Shown here: positions 1 to 10,288 of the stretch, piece by piece | How positions within the stretch are numbered: position 1 is the stretch's first letter | How the letters are laid out: every line of letters starts with the position of its first letter | DNA from: Microbulbifer sp. MI-G | GTDB lineage: Bacteria; Pseudomonadota; Gammaproteobacteria; Pseudomonadales; Cellvibrionaceae | Reading direction: 5' to 3' | Length of the DNA: 64,000 nt | NCBI RefSeq assembly: GCF_030440425.1 | Contig: NZ_CP098023.1 | Span: forward strand, 2,221,501 to 2,285,500 | Position numbers and translations under genes: made by a program | Notes under the pieces: generated by a model | Told to the model about the DNA's origin: nothing | What the model saw: the letters and a program-made list of their open reading frames with translations, nothing else | The model's database searches: none

Positions 1-1
1 C

Positions 2-1153
2 AATAACGCGCAGTCAACGCCCGAAGGCACCGGCGCGGGATTCTGGCGCCTGCAACATGCGCTATGGGCCCTTGGCAACCTGAGGGCACTTGGTGGTCAC
101 GACGATGATATCGTCAATCTCGACGAAACTGTCTGGCAACTCCTGTCAAAGGACCTTCCATTTCTCAAGCCAGAGGACCAGCGTAAACTCTATACGCGCC
201 CCTATCTGGTCACTTCCTATCGCGGTAAAAGCGCCTGCGATAACGAATTTTCCGGAAGATGTCACTTCCCCGAAGTGCAAAGCGTGCTTCCAATTACTCA
301 CAGCTGTTCACCCACACTGCTTATTCGTGCAAACAGCATCAGTGAACCCGCCCTAGCAGCAGCCTGTGACACCCTGCTTACCCATGAAAGCGATTTCCAC
401 CACAAACTGCAAAGCCGACATAAGCCAGTTGACAAAGACCATAATGATCGCCTGGAGGTGGTCGTTTTTGACAATTACAGCCAATACAACGAATACGCGT
501 CTCTACTGTTTGATATCAATACCAATAATGGTGGCATGTTCCTGGAGGGCGACCCGGGCAAAGCCGGAAACCAGGCGCGACTCTTCGCCTTTGAAGCCTT
601 CTGGACAAATCCCGATTTCAGCATCTGGAACCTGGAGCATGAATATGTGCACTATCTCGATGGGCGATTCAATAAAAGGGGTGGCTTTGGACACTTTCCC
701 AGCCATATGGTCTGGTGGTCCGAGGGGCTTGCCAATTACATCGCACATGGAGATCACTACGATAGTGCAGAACGCGACCTGAGGAGGACTCGCCCCTCTG
801 AATACCCTACCCTAGAGCAGATCTTCTCTACGACCTATGCTGATGGGACAGCCCGGGTCTATTCCTGGAGTTATCTGGCAATCCGCTTCCTTTACCAAGA
901 GAATCCCGATAATCTCGTCAAATTGGCGACACATTTGCGCGAGGATAATTTTGAGGATTACCGCAACCAGCTCGATCAGTTTTCACAGCGTTGGCAAAGC
1001 GATTTTTTTGACTGGCTAACAGCCACTGCGCCTACCGGCAGCAATGATTCCACGGAAGAGAAGCTTCCCCGCAAGCGGTACCGTTATCTGTATAGGAACT
1101 ACCTCCAACCCGCGAATCTGCCCCAAACACCGCGGCATTACCACCATATCTGA
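2..1153 (+). CDS. Secreted collagenase, peptidase family M9 (5' end outside window)
   Basis: The frame is open from base 2, so the N-terminus lies outside the window and about 383 residues are visible. The zinc motif HEYVH (codons at 638-652), inside HEYVHYLDGRF, and the downstream WWSEGLANY carrying the probable third ligand Glu are diagnostic of Vibrio-type M9 collagenases. A Cys-rich stretch (CDNEF, CHFP, then VLPITHSCS) fits the family region before the catalytic domain. The protein ends soon after the peptidase domain, with no PKD or PPC collagen-binding tail. It should cleave native or denatured collagen outside the cell. The neighbours (TonB receptors, peptide transporter, Xaa-Pro peptidase, hydroxyproline enzymes) fit use of collagen as a nutrient. 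Confidence 0.87.
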   Translation, partial: NNAQSTPEGTGAGFWRLQHALWALGNLRALGGHDDDIVNLDETVWQLLSKDLPFLKPEDQRKLYTRPYLVTSYRGKSACDNEFSGRCHFPEVQSVLPITHSCSPTLLIRANSISEPALAAACDTLLTHESDFHHKLQSRHKPVDKDHNDRLEVVVFDNYSQYNEYASLLFDINTNNGGMFLEGDPGKAGNQARLFAFEAFWTNPDFSIWNLEHEYVHYLDGRFNKRGGFGHFPSHMVWWSEGLANYIAHGDHYDSAERDLRRTRPSEYPTLEQIFSTTYADGTARVYSWSYLAIRFLYQENPDNLVKLATHLREDNFEDYRNQLDQFSQRWQSDFFDWLTATAPTGSNDSTEEKLPRKRYRYLYRNYLQPANLPQTPRHYHHI

Positions 1154-1236
1154 GGCACTCACAGTGTCTACTTCGGAGGCTCCCGAGATAATTCTATCCC
1201 GAGGCCTCCATGCATCTCCCTATTGCAAAATGACTA

Positions 1237-1284
1237 TTGCACACAAAGTAAATAAAGGTTAGTCTTATTTTACTCTGTGTACAA
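1237..1284. promoter_or_regulatory. Two candidate operators of the hydroxyproline regulon (TTGTNNACAA type)
   Basis: TTGCACACAA at 1237-1246 and CTGTGTACAA at 1275-1284 lie 44-91 bases upstream of the receptor start at 1328. The second is the reverse-orientation form of TTGTACACAA with one end base changed; the first has one internal mismatch. Similar sites precede the peptide transporter (13793) and the deaminase gene (18241). FCD-type GntR regulators commonly bind short dyads of this kind. The AT-rich run TACAATATAATAAT at 1280-1293 probably contains the -10 element. Binding is inferred from the repeats only. Confidence 0.5.
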
Positions 1285-1327
1285 TATAATAATATCTGAA
1301 AGCATAAGAACAAACGGGGAGACCACG

Positions 1328-4162
1328 ATGCAAACACATAGGAAGTTTTTAGCCATCGCTATTGCCGCCGCTGCAGGTCACAGCGGGTTACTTCACGGCC
1401 AATCCCAGGACAACACCGGCGATACAAGCCTTGAGGAAGTGGTTGTGACCGGTTCGCGTATCCAGCGCAGTACCTTCGATACGCCCTCACCCACTACCGT
1501 GATCGACAAAGAGTCCATCAAAATGAGTGGGGAGCTGAACCTTAATGAAGTGCTGTCCACCATGCCCCAGTTCGGCGAGGGATTTGATGCAACCTCCGGT
1601 AGCTATTCTTTTGGTAATTCCGGGTTGAATGCCCTGGATATGCGCGATCTGGGCGTCATACGCACCCTGTCACTGGTCAATGGGCACCGCCCTGTACAAA
1701 TCACCACCGATGGCAATACCATGGTGACAGAAATCGGTATGATCCCCAGCGAACTTGTGGAGCGTGTTGAAGTACTCACCGGCGGTGCCTCTGCGGTATA
1801 TGGCGCAGATGCGGTGGCGGGTGTGGTCAATTTCATCCTGAAGGATAATTACCAGGGCAAGTCCCTTCGTACTCAACTGGGCGCCTCACAAGAGGGTGGC
1901 GGCGAAACCGGAGGGGTCACGTTTACGCTCGGTGAAAATTTTGCCAACAATCGGGGTAACCTGGCGTTCTCGCTGGATTACTTCGAGCAGAAACCGCTGC
2001 TTTTTCGCGAGCGTGATAGCGCAGCCGGTCGCACTCGCTATATTCCCAATCCAGACAATACCGGTCCTGAGGACGGCATTCCGGATTTTATTATCCATAA
2101 CAACATCACCTACCCGGACTTTAATATTTCCGGCAATGTGTTCGGCATGTGGAATGAGGAATATCAGGGTATTGACTGGTATGAGATCGAAGACAGCACG
2201 GTTCGACTCAGAACACCGGCTTCGGCGATCTCCCAGGGTTGGATGGCAACCGATGGCAGCGGGTTTGATCCAAACGCCTATAACTTTGCCCGCAGTCCAT
2301 TTGAGCGGCTGAACGGCTACAGCCGTGTTACCTTTGAAATTTCAGACCACACACAACTGTCTGCTGATCTGATGTATTCCAATACCAAGTCTTATGACGA
2401 AATTGACCCGGATTTTATTTGGGGTACCTGGGTTTCACTGGATGACCTTGACGTCAATGGAATAGTGGTTCCCGACGCCGTGCAACAGGTTCTTGCAGAC
2501 TACGAAGACAGCTCGCTGCAGATACCCTATACCTTCACGAGTGCGGGCCCCCGCTGGCACAAGAATGAACGTGAATATCTCGCGGTCAGTGCAACCCTGG
2601 AAGGTGAATTTGACAACGGTTGGCGCTGGGATACCTATTTAAACAGTGGTTACACAGATGCAGTGCTCACTCGGGGCAATAACCTGCGCTATGACCGTAT
2701 CGATACCGGTACGTTTACCCTGATTGGCCCCTGTGTTGAACAGGGTAACTGCCCGGATTTTTCTCCCTTTACCCAGGCGTCCGATGCGGTCAACGATTAC
2801 GTGATGACCAGCCACGACACCACCACAAATGTTACTCAACATTCCTTTGCCGCTAATCTTACCGGTGATTTATTTGAGTTGCCCGGGGGGATAGTGAAGT
2901 TCGGTGCAGGTCTAGAATCCCGCTATGAAAGCCTCGACTACCAGCCCTCCGAACTCTGGCAATCCGGCCTGCTCAGTTCACAGCAAACATCCATTGATGA
3001 TAAGAGTCGTTCTGTCCGCGAAGTGTATGCTGAGCTCCTGGTGCCATTATTCGCTGAGCTGCCCCTGATGGAATCATTGGAATTTGAAACTGCCGTGCGC
3101 GCTGCCGAATACTCTACAGAAGCGGCCAATTTCACCAGTTGGAAAACCGGCATGAACTGGGCATTGAATAGCAGTGTGCGGTTCAGAAGTGTCTACTCTC
3201 TCGCAGTACGAGCACCGCAGTTGGGTGAAATGTTCCTCGGTACGAGTATCGGTTATTCTGATCTGACAGACCCCTGTGATTCCGATGAAATCGATGGCGG
3301 ACCCGCTGACGGTAGGCGTGCAGAAAACTGTGCTGCACTTGGTATCGCCGAAGGCTGGGACTCCAACCTGAAAGGTCAGCGCGGCCGGGTAGTCTCACAG
3401 GGCAATGAGACACTTCGTGAAGAAGAAGCCACCACGTTTACCGCAGGCTTTGTATTCACACCCACGTTCGCGGAGGGCTTGAATATTTCTGTGGACTATT
3501 ACGATATCGATCTCACAGATATGATTGTGCGATTCGGAGCCAATAACACCCTGGCTTTATGTGTGGATTCGGAAAGTATTAATAACGACTTCTGCGACCA
3601 GGTGAGTCGGCTCGCCAATGGCGATGTGGAAGCTGTGCGAGATACGTTTATCAACGCAGACGGGTCCCGCCGCATCGGTATTGATATCGAAGTCGATTAT
3701 CAGTTCAGCCTGTATGATATGATCGGTGTGCCCGGTGACCTGCGTTTTAACCTCGTGGCGAACCGACAGCTGGAGAGTTCTTATACCGCTACCAATAACC
3801 TCACCGGTGAAGCGGAAACCACCGACTACCTGGGAGAGTTCGGAGTCCCTGAGTGGAAGGCTGATTTCACCAGTACCTACTATCTCGATACGATCACTCT
3901 ACGTGTGACAGCCAAATACACACAAGGTGGCCCCATTGATCTGGACGGACGGCACGAACGGTATGAGAACAGTGTTGTTGAGGACTCCCTGTACTTCAAT
4001 TTTTGGTCTGGGTATCAGGCTAGCAATGCGGTCCAGCTTTATCTCGGGGTGAACAATCTCAGCAATGAAACCTGGACCGACCACCCCTATACCTCCTATG
4101 GATCAGCCAATTACTCATTGCTTGGCCGCTACCTTTACGCAGGAGCCAGTCTGACATTCTGA
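1328..4162 (+). CDS. TonB-dependent outer-membrane receptor
   Basis: A 944-residue outer-membrane receptor. The ATG at 1328 is preferred over one 51 bases upstream because GGGGAG lies just before it and a signal peptide follows directly (MQTHRKFLAIAIAAAAG to about residue 27). The TonB-box/plug signature EEVVVTGSRI comes next, then a plug domain to about residue 180 and a long beta-barrel ending in the typical terminal Phe (GASLTF). Such receptors import large substrates with TonB energy. The substrate is not visible in sequence. The collagenase just upstream and the shared operator suggest collagen-derived peptides. A good terminator follows. Confidence 0.9.
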   Translation: MQTHRKFLAIAIAAAAGHSGLLHGQSQDNTGDTSLEEVVVTGSRIQRSTFDTPSPTTVIDKESIKMSGELNLNEVLSTMPQFGEGFDATSGSYSFGNSGLNALDMRDLGVIRTLSLVNGHRPVQITTDGNTMVTEIGMIPSELVERVEVLTGGASAVYGADAVAGVVNFILKDNYQGKSLRTQLGASQEGGGETGGVTFTLGENFANNRGNLAFSLDYFEQKPLLFRERDSAAGRTRYIPNPDNTGPEDGIPDFIIHNNITYPDFNISGNVFGMWNEEYQGIDWYEIEDSTVRLRTPASAISQGWMATDGSGFDPNAYNFARSPFERLNGYSRVTFEISDHTQLSADLMYSNTKSYDEIDPDFIWGTWVSLDDLDVNGIVVPDAVQQVLADYEDSSLQIPYTFTSAGPRWHKNEREYLAVSATLEGEFDNGWRWDTYLNSGYTDAVLTRGNNLRYDRIDTGTFTLIGPCVEQGNCPDFSPFTQASDAVNDYVMTSHDTTTNVTQHSFAANLTGDLFELPGGIVKFGAGLESRYESLDYQPSELWQSGLLSSQQTSIDDKSRSVREVYAELLVPLFAELPLMESLEFETAVRAAEYSTEAANFTSWKTGMNWALNSSVRFRSVYSLAVRAPQLGEMFLGTSIGYSDLTDPCDSDEIDGGPADGRRAENCAALGIAEGWDSNLKGQRGRVVSQGNETLREEEATTFTAGFVFTPTFAEGLNISVDYYDIDLTDMIVRFGANNTLALCVDSESINNDFCDQVSRLANGDVEAVRDTFINADGSRRIGIDIEVDYQFSLYDMIGVPGDLRFNLVANRQLESSYTATNNLTGEAETTDYLGEFGVPEWKADFTSTYYLDTITLRVTAKYTQGGPIDLDGRHERYENSVVEDSLYFNFWSGYQASNAVQLYLGVNNLSNETWTDHPYTSYGSANYSLLGRYLYAGASLTF

Positions 4163-4269
4163 TCGGGATAAGCCAATTGAGCTATTGAATCGTTTCGTGA
4201 ACTGCAACCTGTCTTTACAGGGTTATGTCCCAAAGGCGGTTGTTGGAGCTATTGAAACCCTTTATTCAC

Positions 4270-4294
4270 TGCGCTGCTTTGCGGCGCATTTTTT
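4270..4294 (+). terminator. Rho-independent terminator after the first TonB receptor
   Basis: TGCGCTGC and GCGGCGCA form an 8-bp stem (one G-T pair) around a TTT loop, followed by six T. It lies 108 bases after the receptor stop codon. Confidence 0.8.
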
Positions 4295-4925
4295 AACCGC
4301 CAGTCTTTTTTTGATTTTGTCGACCAATTAACGCTTTTCCCTGTGTTGCGTTACTAGTGAGTGCTCGACAACTTTGACCGAAAATCACATCAGATGAAAC
4401 CCATTTATTAAACTGATGGGTTTTAACCTCTCACAGTTGATCTTCCTCATTCAATTGCAATGTGACCGTATTAAAAAATGCTGATAATCAAGAAATATTT
4501 TCTAGTAACCACTAACACAGGATTCGAAAACTCTTGTTGCCCTCGGGTGGATCTTTCCTTTTTCCTCGCAGCTGTATCTTCTGCAGACTCTCGATAGTAT
4601 TTTTTAGCTTTTGATGGCGTTTCGCCAGGAAATCCTGTTTAGCCTGGGCTGGCAGGAGTATTTGAATCCAAACTTCAGTTCCCCAGGAGATCTATCTCAA
4701 AGTGTAAACCCCGGGTTTGATCAAAATAATACGGTTATTCTGCTCGCATCACATAGTACCCAAAATTTTTACACCGCAAGATTCATAAAATTTTAACTTC
4801 GATGTCATTTTTCTCCCAGAGAATAGCGCCGCATTCACTTTCACCACAAAACTCAGCAGAAAGCGATAGACCATAACCGCATCCATAGTCGTTTTCTCAG
4901 GCCGCTTCACAATGAGGAGAATTAT
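4295..4925. other. Intergenic region between two TonB receptor genes
   Basis: No convincing gene is present; the longest reading frame (4611-4796, 61 codons) has no ribosome binding site or recognisable motif. A weaker hairpin, AAACCCAT (4397-4404) with ATGGGTTT (4416-4423), may be a second terminator. The promoter of the next receptor must lie here, but no TTGTNNACAA site is seen. Confidence 0.6.
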
Positions 4926-7900
4926 ATGAAATCGTGCTCTTTTCCTTGCAGGCTCTTATCTGCCGCAGTGATCTCGGTGATGGCTGTTGCACCTGTGACC
5001 TTTGCCCAGGAAACCAGCACGGCGATCCGCGGTAGCGTGACCGATGGCGATGGCCAACCTGTGGATAATGCCAGGATCACCGTTATCCATACCCCCTCCA
5101 ACAGCCGCCGTGAAATCCTTTCCAGTGAATCCGGTCGCTTCAGCCTCAACGGCCTGCGTGTCGGTGGTCCCTACAGTATCCGTGTGGAATCCGATGAGGA
5201 CGAACAGGTCCTGAATGACATCTACCTGACTTTGGGGGCCCCTCTCACTCTGCCTATCGATCTGGGCAATGCAGACCTTCAGCCGAACGACATTGAGGAG
5301 GTGGTCGTATTCGCCGATGCCGAGATCTACACCAACCGCGGTTCCAGCAGTGTATTCGGCGAAGACCAGATCGCCAATTCGGCCACGTTCAACCGTGACC
5401 TCAAGGATGTGATCCGTTCCAATCCACTGGCGGTTGTCAGCCCGGATGGGGTGGAACTGAGCATCGCCGGTACCAATCCCAAGTACAACTCATTCACCAT
5501 CGACAGTGTGGGCATTAACGATACCTTCGGTCTTCAATCCAATGGCTACCCGACCAACCGCCCACCCATTTCCCTGGACGCGGTGGGGCAGATTTCCATT
5601 TCCTATACGCCCTTCGATGCCCGCAAAGGAAAATTCAGCGGTGGCAACATCAATGCCGTAACCAAATCCGGCACCAATGCGTTCATTGGCAGCGCCTTTT
5701 TCGAATCCGTCCCCTGGGCGGGAACCGCCCGAGACGACAGCTTGACTGATGACGGCTCAGTAACCGAGTACGATATCGATAGCGAGGAGGAAACCTATGG
5801 CGCTACTTTTAGTGGCGCATTGATTCAGGACAAGTTGTTCTTCTTCACTGCCTATGAAAAATGGGAAGAGGATGTCGTATTCAATTACAATCTGGACACA
5901 TTGGAAGGCCACGATGTCGATCAGGATGAGTTGTCGCGTGTGCTGAGCATTATGCGGGATGTCTATGGTGTGAATGATTCAGCGGGCTCGGCGCCGAGCC
6001 CGGACAGCGATAAAAAGCTGCTGGTAAAACTGGACTGGAATATCAGTGACAATCACCGGGCTGACTTCACCTATAGCAGTCAGGAAAGTCGCGCTGCTCG
6101 CAATTATACCGACAGCGATGATACGCTTAACCTGTCGTCCAACCTTTGGAGCCAGGCCCAGGACAATACCTTCTACACTGCACACCTCTTCTCCGACTGG
6201 AGCGACGGCTTCAGCACAGAAGTCAACTTGTCCTATAAAGAGTTTGAACAGGCTTCCCTGACCAACTCCGTCTGGGGCGAAGTCAATATCAGAACTGCCA
6301 ATGGCACCATCGTTGCCGGCCAGGATGAGAACCGTCATGCTAACGAACTGGCTAATGAAGTGTGGAATTTCGGTATGCACGGCATCTACATGGCCGGTGA
6401 CATCCAGTATCGTTTTGGTGTGGAAATTGAAGATACCTGGAATTATAACCTTTACGGCCGCGACGCAGCCGGTACCTGGAGCTTCGATAGCATCGACGAA
6501 TTCGAAAACCGTCAAGTGGCCAGTCTGGAGTACGGCAATGCCTATACCAACAATATCCAGGACATCGCCTACGACGTAAATGGCATCACTTACACCTTAT
6601 ACGGCGACGCTACTCTGGAGCCCTTTGCCGACTTTGAACTGGTTGCCGGTCTGCGTTACGAAACCCTCAGTATTGACAGTGCGCCCAATCGCAACAGAAA
6701 TTTCGAAGAAACCTACGGCTACACCAATACGGAAAACCTGGATGGCCGTGATATCTGGTTGCCGCGCGTCGGCTTCACCTGGAGACTGCGTGACGAGCTG
6801 ACCCTGCGTGGTGGCGTCGGCCGTTACAGTGGCGGCATACCGCTGGTGTGGGTCGCCAATGCCTATACCAACGACGGCACTACCAAGGACTCCGTCTACC
6901 TCACCAACCTGAACCCGAACGTCGTGGACTTTACCAGAGTACCACAAGTAGCCATGGACGCCTTGGCGCCAGGCGCCGGCAGTACCAACAGCATAGATCC
7001 GGATTTCGAGCTACCTTCGGACTGGCGCTACCAGCTGGCCGCCGACTACGCCTTTGATATTCCCGGCCTTGGCGAGAACTTTAACTGGACCAGCGAGTTG
7101 ACCTATGTGGAGCGGGAAAATGCTGTTTACTGGCGCGACCTGTCACGGGTGGACAATGGCAAGCGCGTCGGAGATCGTATCATCTGGGACAATATTTACG
7201 CCGGTACCGAGTTCGAGGGCAATTACGACCTGGAGTTGACCAATGTGGACAGCGGGGGTCGCAGCATTACCTGGTCCACGGCCTTGAACAAGGTGTTTGA
7301 TAACGGCCTCACTTTCAATTTGTCCTATACCCACCAGGACATTAGCGAGATTAATCCGGGCACCAGCTCTACTGCGGAGTCTAACTATCAATTTGAAGTG
7401 GTGGAAAGTCGCGGCCTGCCGCTGGAAGGTACCGCCTATTATGAGATTGAACACCGTTTTGTGCTGAACCTGGGTTATCGGCAGGAGTTTGTGCCAGGTT
7501 ATGCCACTAACGTCAATCTTTTCCTGGAGCGCCGTTCCGGGCGTCCCTTCTCCTGGACACTGGGTGCCTTCAGGGACGATGATCTCGGTGACCAGCCGAG
7601 CTTTGATGATTCGGACATCTACCTCCCCTATATTCCCTCCGGTGCCGACGATGCCACAATGGACTTCGAAAGCGGCCTGGGTTATGCGGAAATTGTAGCG
7701 ATTGCCCAGCAGGCGGGTGTGGCCGGCTCCGCCGGAGGCTTTGTTGACAAGTACTCCGACACCATGCCTTGGGTAACCACCATGGATCTGGCCATTACTC
7801 AGGAAATACCCGGCTTCCTACCGGGACATCGCGGTATGATTTACCTGACCATAGACAACTTCGCCAATCTGCTGAACGACGACTGGGGCAAGGTGTACGA

Positions 7901-8063
7901 TCTGGAATTCCCGCAGCAGATCCTGTTTGACTACGACGTGAACGAAAACGGCCAGTACATCTACTATGAGCCCTTCGGTGGTCTGAATACCAACAATTTC
8001 GAACGCTTTCAGGTTGAGCAATCCACCTGGCGTGTGAAACTGGGGCTGAAATACACCTTCTGA
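4926..8063 (+). CDS. Oar-like TonB-dependent receptor with N-terminal carboxypeptidase-regulatory domain
   Basis: A 1045-residue outer-membrane protein. AGGAG sits 8 bases before the ATG. After a signal peptide of about 28 residues (ending VTFAQ) comes a carboxypeptidase-regulatory-like beta-sandwich at about residues 33-95 (IRGSVTDGDGQPVDNARI), then a plug domain beginning EEVVVFADA and a long barrel ending in LKYTF. This layout matches Oar/OmpA-related receptors, which are common in marine protein degraders. The ligand is unknown; protein or peptide uptake is plausible from position only. It has its own upstream region, so it is probably transcribed separately from the first receptor. Confidence 0.88.
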   Translation: MKSCSFPCRLLSAAVISVMAVAPVTFAQETSTAIRGSVTDGDGQPVDNARITVIHTPSNSRREILSSESGRFSLNGLRVGGPYSIRVESDEDEQVLNDIYLTLGAPLTLPIDLGNADLQPNDIEEVVVFADAEIYTNRGSSSVFGEDQIANSATFNRDLKDVIRSNPLAVVSPDGVELSIAGTNPKYNSFTIDSVGINDTFGLQSNGYPTNRPPISLDAVGQISISYTPFDARKGKFSGGNINAVTKSGTNAFIGSAFFESVPWAGTARDDSLTDDGSVTEYDIDSEEETYGATFSGALIQDKLFFFTAYEKWEEDVVFNYNLDTLEGHDVDQDELSRVLSIMRDVYGVNDSAGSAPSPDSDKKLLVKLDWNISDNHRADFTYSSQESRAARNYTDSDDTLNLSSNLWSQAQDNTFYTAHLFSDWSDGFSTEVNLSYKEFEQASLTNSVWGEVNIRTANGTIVAGQDENRHANELANEVWNFGMHGIYMAGDIQYRFGVEIEDTWNYNLYGRDAAGTWSFDSIDEFENRQVASLEYGNAYTNNIQDIAYDVNGITYTLYGDATLEPFADFELVAGLRYETLSIDSAPNRNRNFEETYGYTNTENLDGRDIWLPRVGFTWRLRDELTLRGGVGRYSGGIPLVWVANAYTNDGTTKDSVYLTNLNPNVVDFTRVPQVAMDALAPGAGSTNSIDPDFELPSDWRYQLAADYAFDIPGLGENFNWTSELTYVERENAVYWRDLSRVDNGKRVGDRIIWDNIYAGTEFEGNYDLELTNVDSGGRSITWSTALNKVFDNGLTFNLSYTHQDISEINPGTSSTAESNYQFEVVESRGLPLEGTAYYEIEHRFVLNLGYRQEFVPGYATNVNLFLERRSGRPFSWTLGAFRDDDLGDQPSFDDSDIYLPYIPSGADDATMDFESGLGYAEIVAIAQQAGVAGSAGGFVDKYSDTMPWVTTMDLAITQEIPGFLPGHRGMIYLTIDNFANLLNDDWGKVYDLEFPQQILFDYDVNENGQYIYYEPFGGLNTNNFERFQVEQSTWRVKLGLKYTF

Positions 8064-8090
8064 TTGCCGTATCGTATCGGAAGCCTTCAG

Positions 8091-8119
8091 AGCCGGTGCT
8101 CAACGCCGGCTTGTTATTT
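8091..8119 (+). terminator. Weak terminator-like hairpin after the Oar-like receptor
   Basis: AGCCGG (8091-8096) pairs with CCGGCT (8106-8111), followed by TTGTTATTT. The stem is short and the T-tract interrupted, so it may only attenuate transcription into the nucleotidase gene. Confidence 0.4.
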
Positions 8120-8188
8120 ACTGACAGCCCGGACCGCGGGATAACCGCTTTGCAGAAGGCGCAATCATTGAAGTATACGGGAGCAGCT

Positions 8189-9784
8189 ATGGCCACGCAG
8201 AAACAATATCGGCAGGGTATACGCTTTTGTACAACACTCTTGGCAACAATGTTGCTGTGGTTTGGTCTTGCGTACAAGGTACACTCAGCGCAAGACAATT
8301 CAACCATCTGCCTGACCCTGTTGCACACCAACGACAACCACGGCCGCTTCTGGCACAACCAGCACGGCGAGTATGGTATGGCCGCGCGCAAAACGCTGGT
8401 TGAACAAATCCGCGCGGAGGTCGCAGCCGAGGGCTGCTATACCTTACTGCTCTCGGGCGGCGATGTGAATACCGGCGTACCGGAATCCGATATGCAGGAT
8501 GCCGAACCAGATTTTAAAGGCATGAGCAGTATGGGCTACGACGCCATGGCAGTCGGCAATCATGAGTTTGACAACCCGCTTGAGGTCATCAGGAAACAGC
8601 AGCGCTGGTCGAGCTTCGACTTCCTCTCGGCGAACATCTATGACAGCGCTGGTGAGCGGCTGTTCAAGCCCTACAAGATTTTCGACAAGGGGGGGATGCG
8701 TGTCGCCGTTGTTGGCCTGATCACCCAGTCCACCGATAAAATTGGCAACCCACAGTACGTGAAAGCGTTCAGTTTTGTCCTACCGGAAAAGGAGATGGGG
8801 CGGCTGATGCCAAAGCTGCAAGAAGAGGCCGACCTGGTCATTGCGCTGACCCATATGGGTCACGACATACATTCAGTTGGTACCGACGTCGCTCTCGCTA
8901 GGGCGGTGGATGGTATCGATATCATTGTGGGCGGCCATTCCCAGCAACCGGTGTGCACCGATAGCCGGGGCGAACTGGTTGCAAATTACCAGCCGGGCGC
9001 CCCCTGCAAGCCCGACTTTGAAAATAATACCTGGATAATGCAGGCGCATGAATGGGGCAAATACGTCGGCCGGGCGGACTTTATTGTCGGCAAGGACGCC
9101 GTTCAATTGGTTGACTACCGCCTGATACCGGTCAACCTGAAAACATCTCAAAGCAATAAACAGGCGTTCGTGCAATCCAGAATCAAGCCCGACGAGGATC
9201 TGCAGGCCTTTCTGCAGAAATTTCACAATAAAGGCGGTGCTGCCCTGCGCAAGGTCATTACTCGCGCCGAGCGGACCTTTGATCGCCGTGACAAACGCGC
9301 ATTCCCCAACGTCAGCCCACTGGGCAGCCTGATTACCCGAGCATTCAGGGAGTTTACCCGTGCCGATATTGCCATCACCAACAGTGGCGGCATTCGCGAT
9401 AACCTGTATAAAGGTGACGTCACCGTCAAATCGCTGATGCAGGTGATGCCCTTTGCCAATACCGTGGGCTATGTGGAACTCGATGGCAGGGAGCTGCGCC
9501 AGTACCTGGAGGCTATTGCGCTGTTGCCCCGCAATGAGCGAGGAATTCAGTTTAGCGGCATATCCTTGACCGGCGATGGTAATCTCTCTATCGGCGATGA
9601 CCAGCGGCCCCTCGACCCCGACCGGGTCTACCGGCTGGCCACCAACAGTTTTCTGGCAGCGGGCGGTGACGGCTATCCGCCCCTGTTGGGCATGCCCACT
9701 TACGTAGATAGTGGCGTTGTGGATTTCACCACAGTGCGGCAACTGCTGGCAGGGCGCGAAAGCATATCCCCTGAGGAATTTTGA
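8189..9784 (+). CDS. Periplasmic 5'-nucleotidase / 2',3'-cyclic phosphodiesterase family protein
   Basis: A 531-residue two-domain metallophosphatase of the UshA/CpdB/YfkN type. The start at 8189 is chosen because GGGAG precedes it and a signal peptide follows (cleavage near VHSA, residue 34); an in-frame ATG at 8096 would place about 30 extra residues before it. Metal-site motifs run in family order: HTNDNHGRF (residues 46-54), GGDVNTG, GNHEFD, LTHMGHD and GGHSQ. The C-terminal nucleotide-binding domain has TNSGGIRDN and the FANTVGYVEL region. It should release phosphate and nucleosides from nucleotides in the periplasm. It may share a transcript with the upstream receptor (125-base gap). 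Exact substrate specificity is not visible. Confidence 0.88.
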   Translation: MATQKQYRQGIRFCTTLLATMLLWFGLAYKVHSAQDNSTICLTLLHTNDNHGRFWHNQHGEYGMAARKTLVEQIRAEVAAEGCYTLLLSGGDVNTGVPESDMQDAEPDFKGMSSMGYDAMAVGNHEFDNPLEVIRKQQRWSSFDFLSANIYDSAGERLFKPYKIFDKGGMRVAVVGLITQSTDKIGNPQYVKAFSFVLPEKEMGRLMPKLQEEADLVIALTHMGHDIHSVGTDVALARAVDGIDIIVGGHSQQPVCTDSRGELVANYQPGAPCKPDFENNTWIMQAHEWGKYVGRADFIVGKDAVQLVDYRLIPVNLKTSQSNKQAFVQSRIKPDEDLQAFLQKFHNKGGAALRKVITRAERTFDRRDKRAFPNVSPLGSLITRAFREFTRADIAITNSGGIRDNLYKGDVTVKSLMQVMPFANTVGYVELDGRELRQYLEAIALLPRNERGIQFSGISLTGDGNLSIGDDQRPLDPDRVYRLATNSFLAAGGDGYPPLLGMPTYVDSGVVDFTTVRQLLAGRESISPEEF

Positions 9785-10201
9785 CCGGTACAGCGCGCTT
9801 GCATATACCTTTTCTAGTCGGTGATTTTCATGCCACTTATAAAACTGATACCACCCTGGCCATGTGCACGGTAGAGCTGGAGAACCGAAGCGCCTACACC
9901 GGTTTGCCTGAGAATCGCCAGTATCTGGTTACCGGTATAACAGCTTTTTACTGCAGAATGTCCTGAGTCCAGAATACGAGACAACATACTTTCACTTTTG
10001 TTCGCTTCCGGAAAAATTACCAAGAAGCCCACATCCCAGATAGTGTCTCTATGGTGGGTATGGCAATATCGCCATTGATTCCCGATTAGCGTAAGTTTTA
10101 TAAGCAGTGAGGGTGGGTGAATAACCCAGGTATTTAGAACAGTAGGACCCAGGATATGCGAATGAGTGGCGTTGATTCATCAGCGCTCGATTTGCGTTGG
10201 T
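9785..10201. other. Intergenic region, nothing recognised
   Basis: This lies between the nucleotidase and the convergent chitinase gene. Short frames on both strands (about 60-70 codons) lack ribosome binding sites and overlap each other. No clear terminator with a T-tract was found. Confidence 0.5.
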
Positions 10202-10256
10202 ACCACCGAAGCCGCCGTGAAGCGGTGGCTTCGGTGGTGGTGTCCCCTTTAGGGAC
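10202..10256. repeat. Long perfect hairpin followed by a second short hairpin
   Basis: ACCACCGAAGCC (10202-10213) pairs perfectly with GGCTTCGGTGGT (10227-10238), and the stem extends inward by GCCG/CGGT to about 16 bp. Immediately after it, GTCCC and GGGAC (10242-10256) form another hairpin. The pair lies 33-87 bases beyond the chitinase stop codon. Neither strand has a T-tract, so this is not a classical terminator; it may stabilise the 3' end of the mRNA. Confidence 0.6.
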
Positions 10257-10288
10257 TGCCGCCACAGTTTCACCTCTGGGTGCTTTTG

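Noticed and set aside
5979..9742. Minus-strand frames opposite the Oar-like receptor and the nucleotidase
   Set aside because: They are shadows caused by codon bias of the real plus-strand genes.
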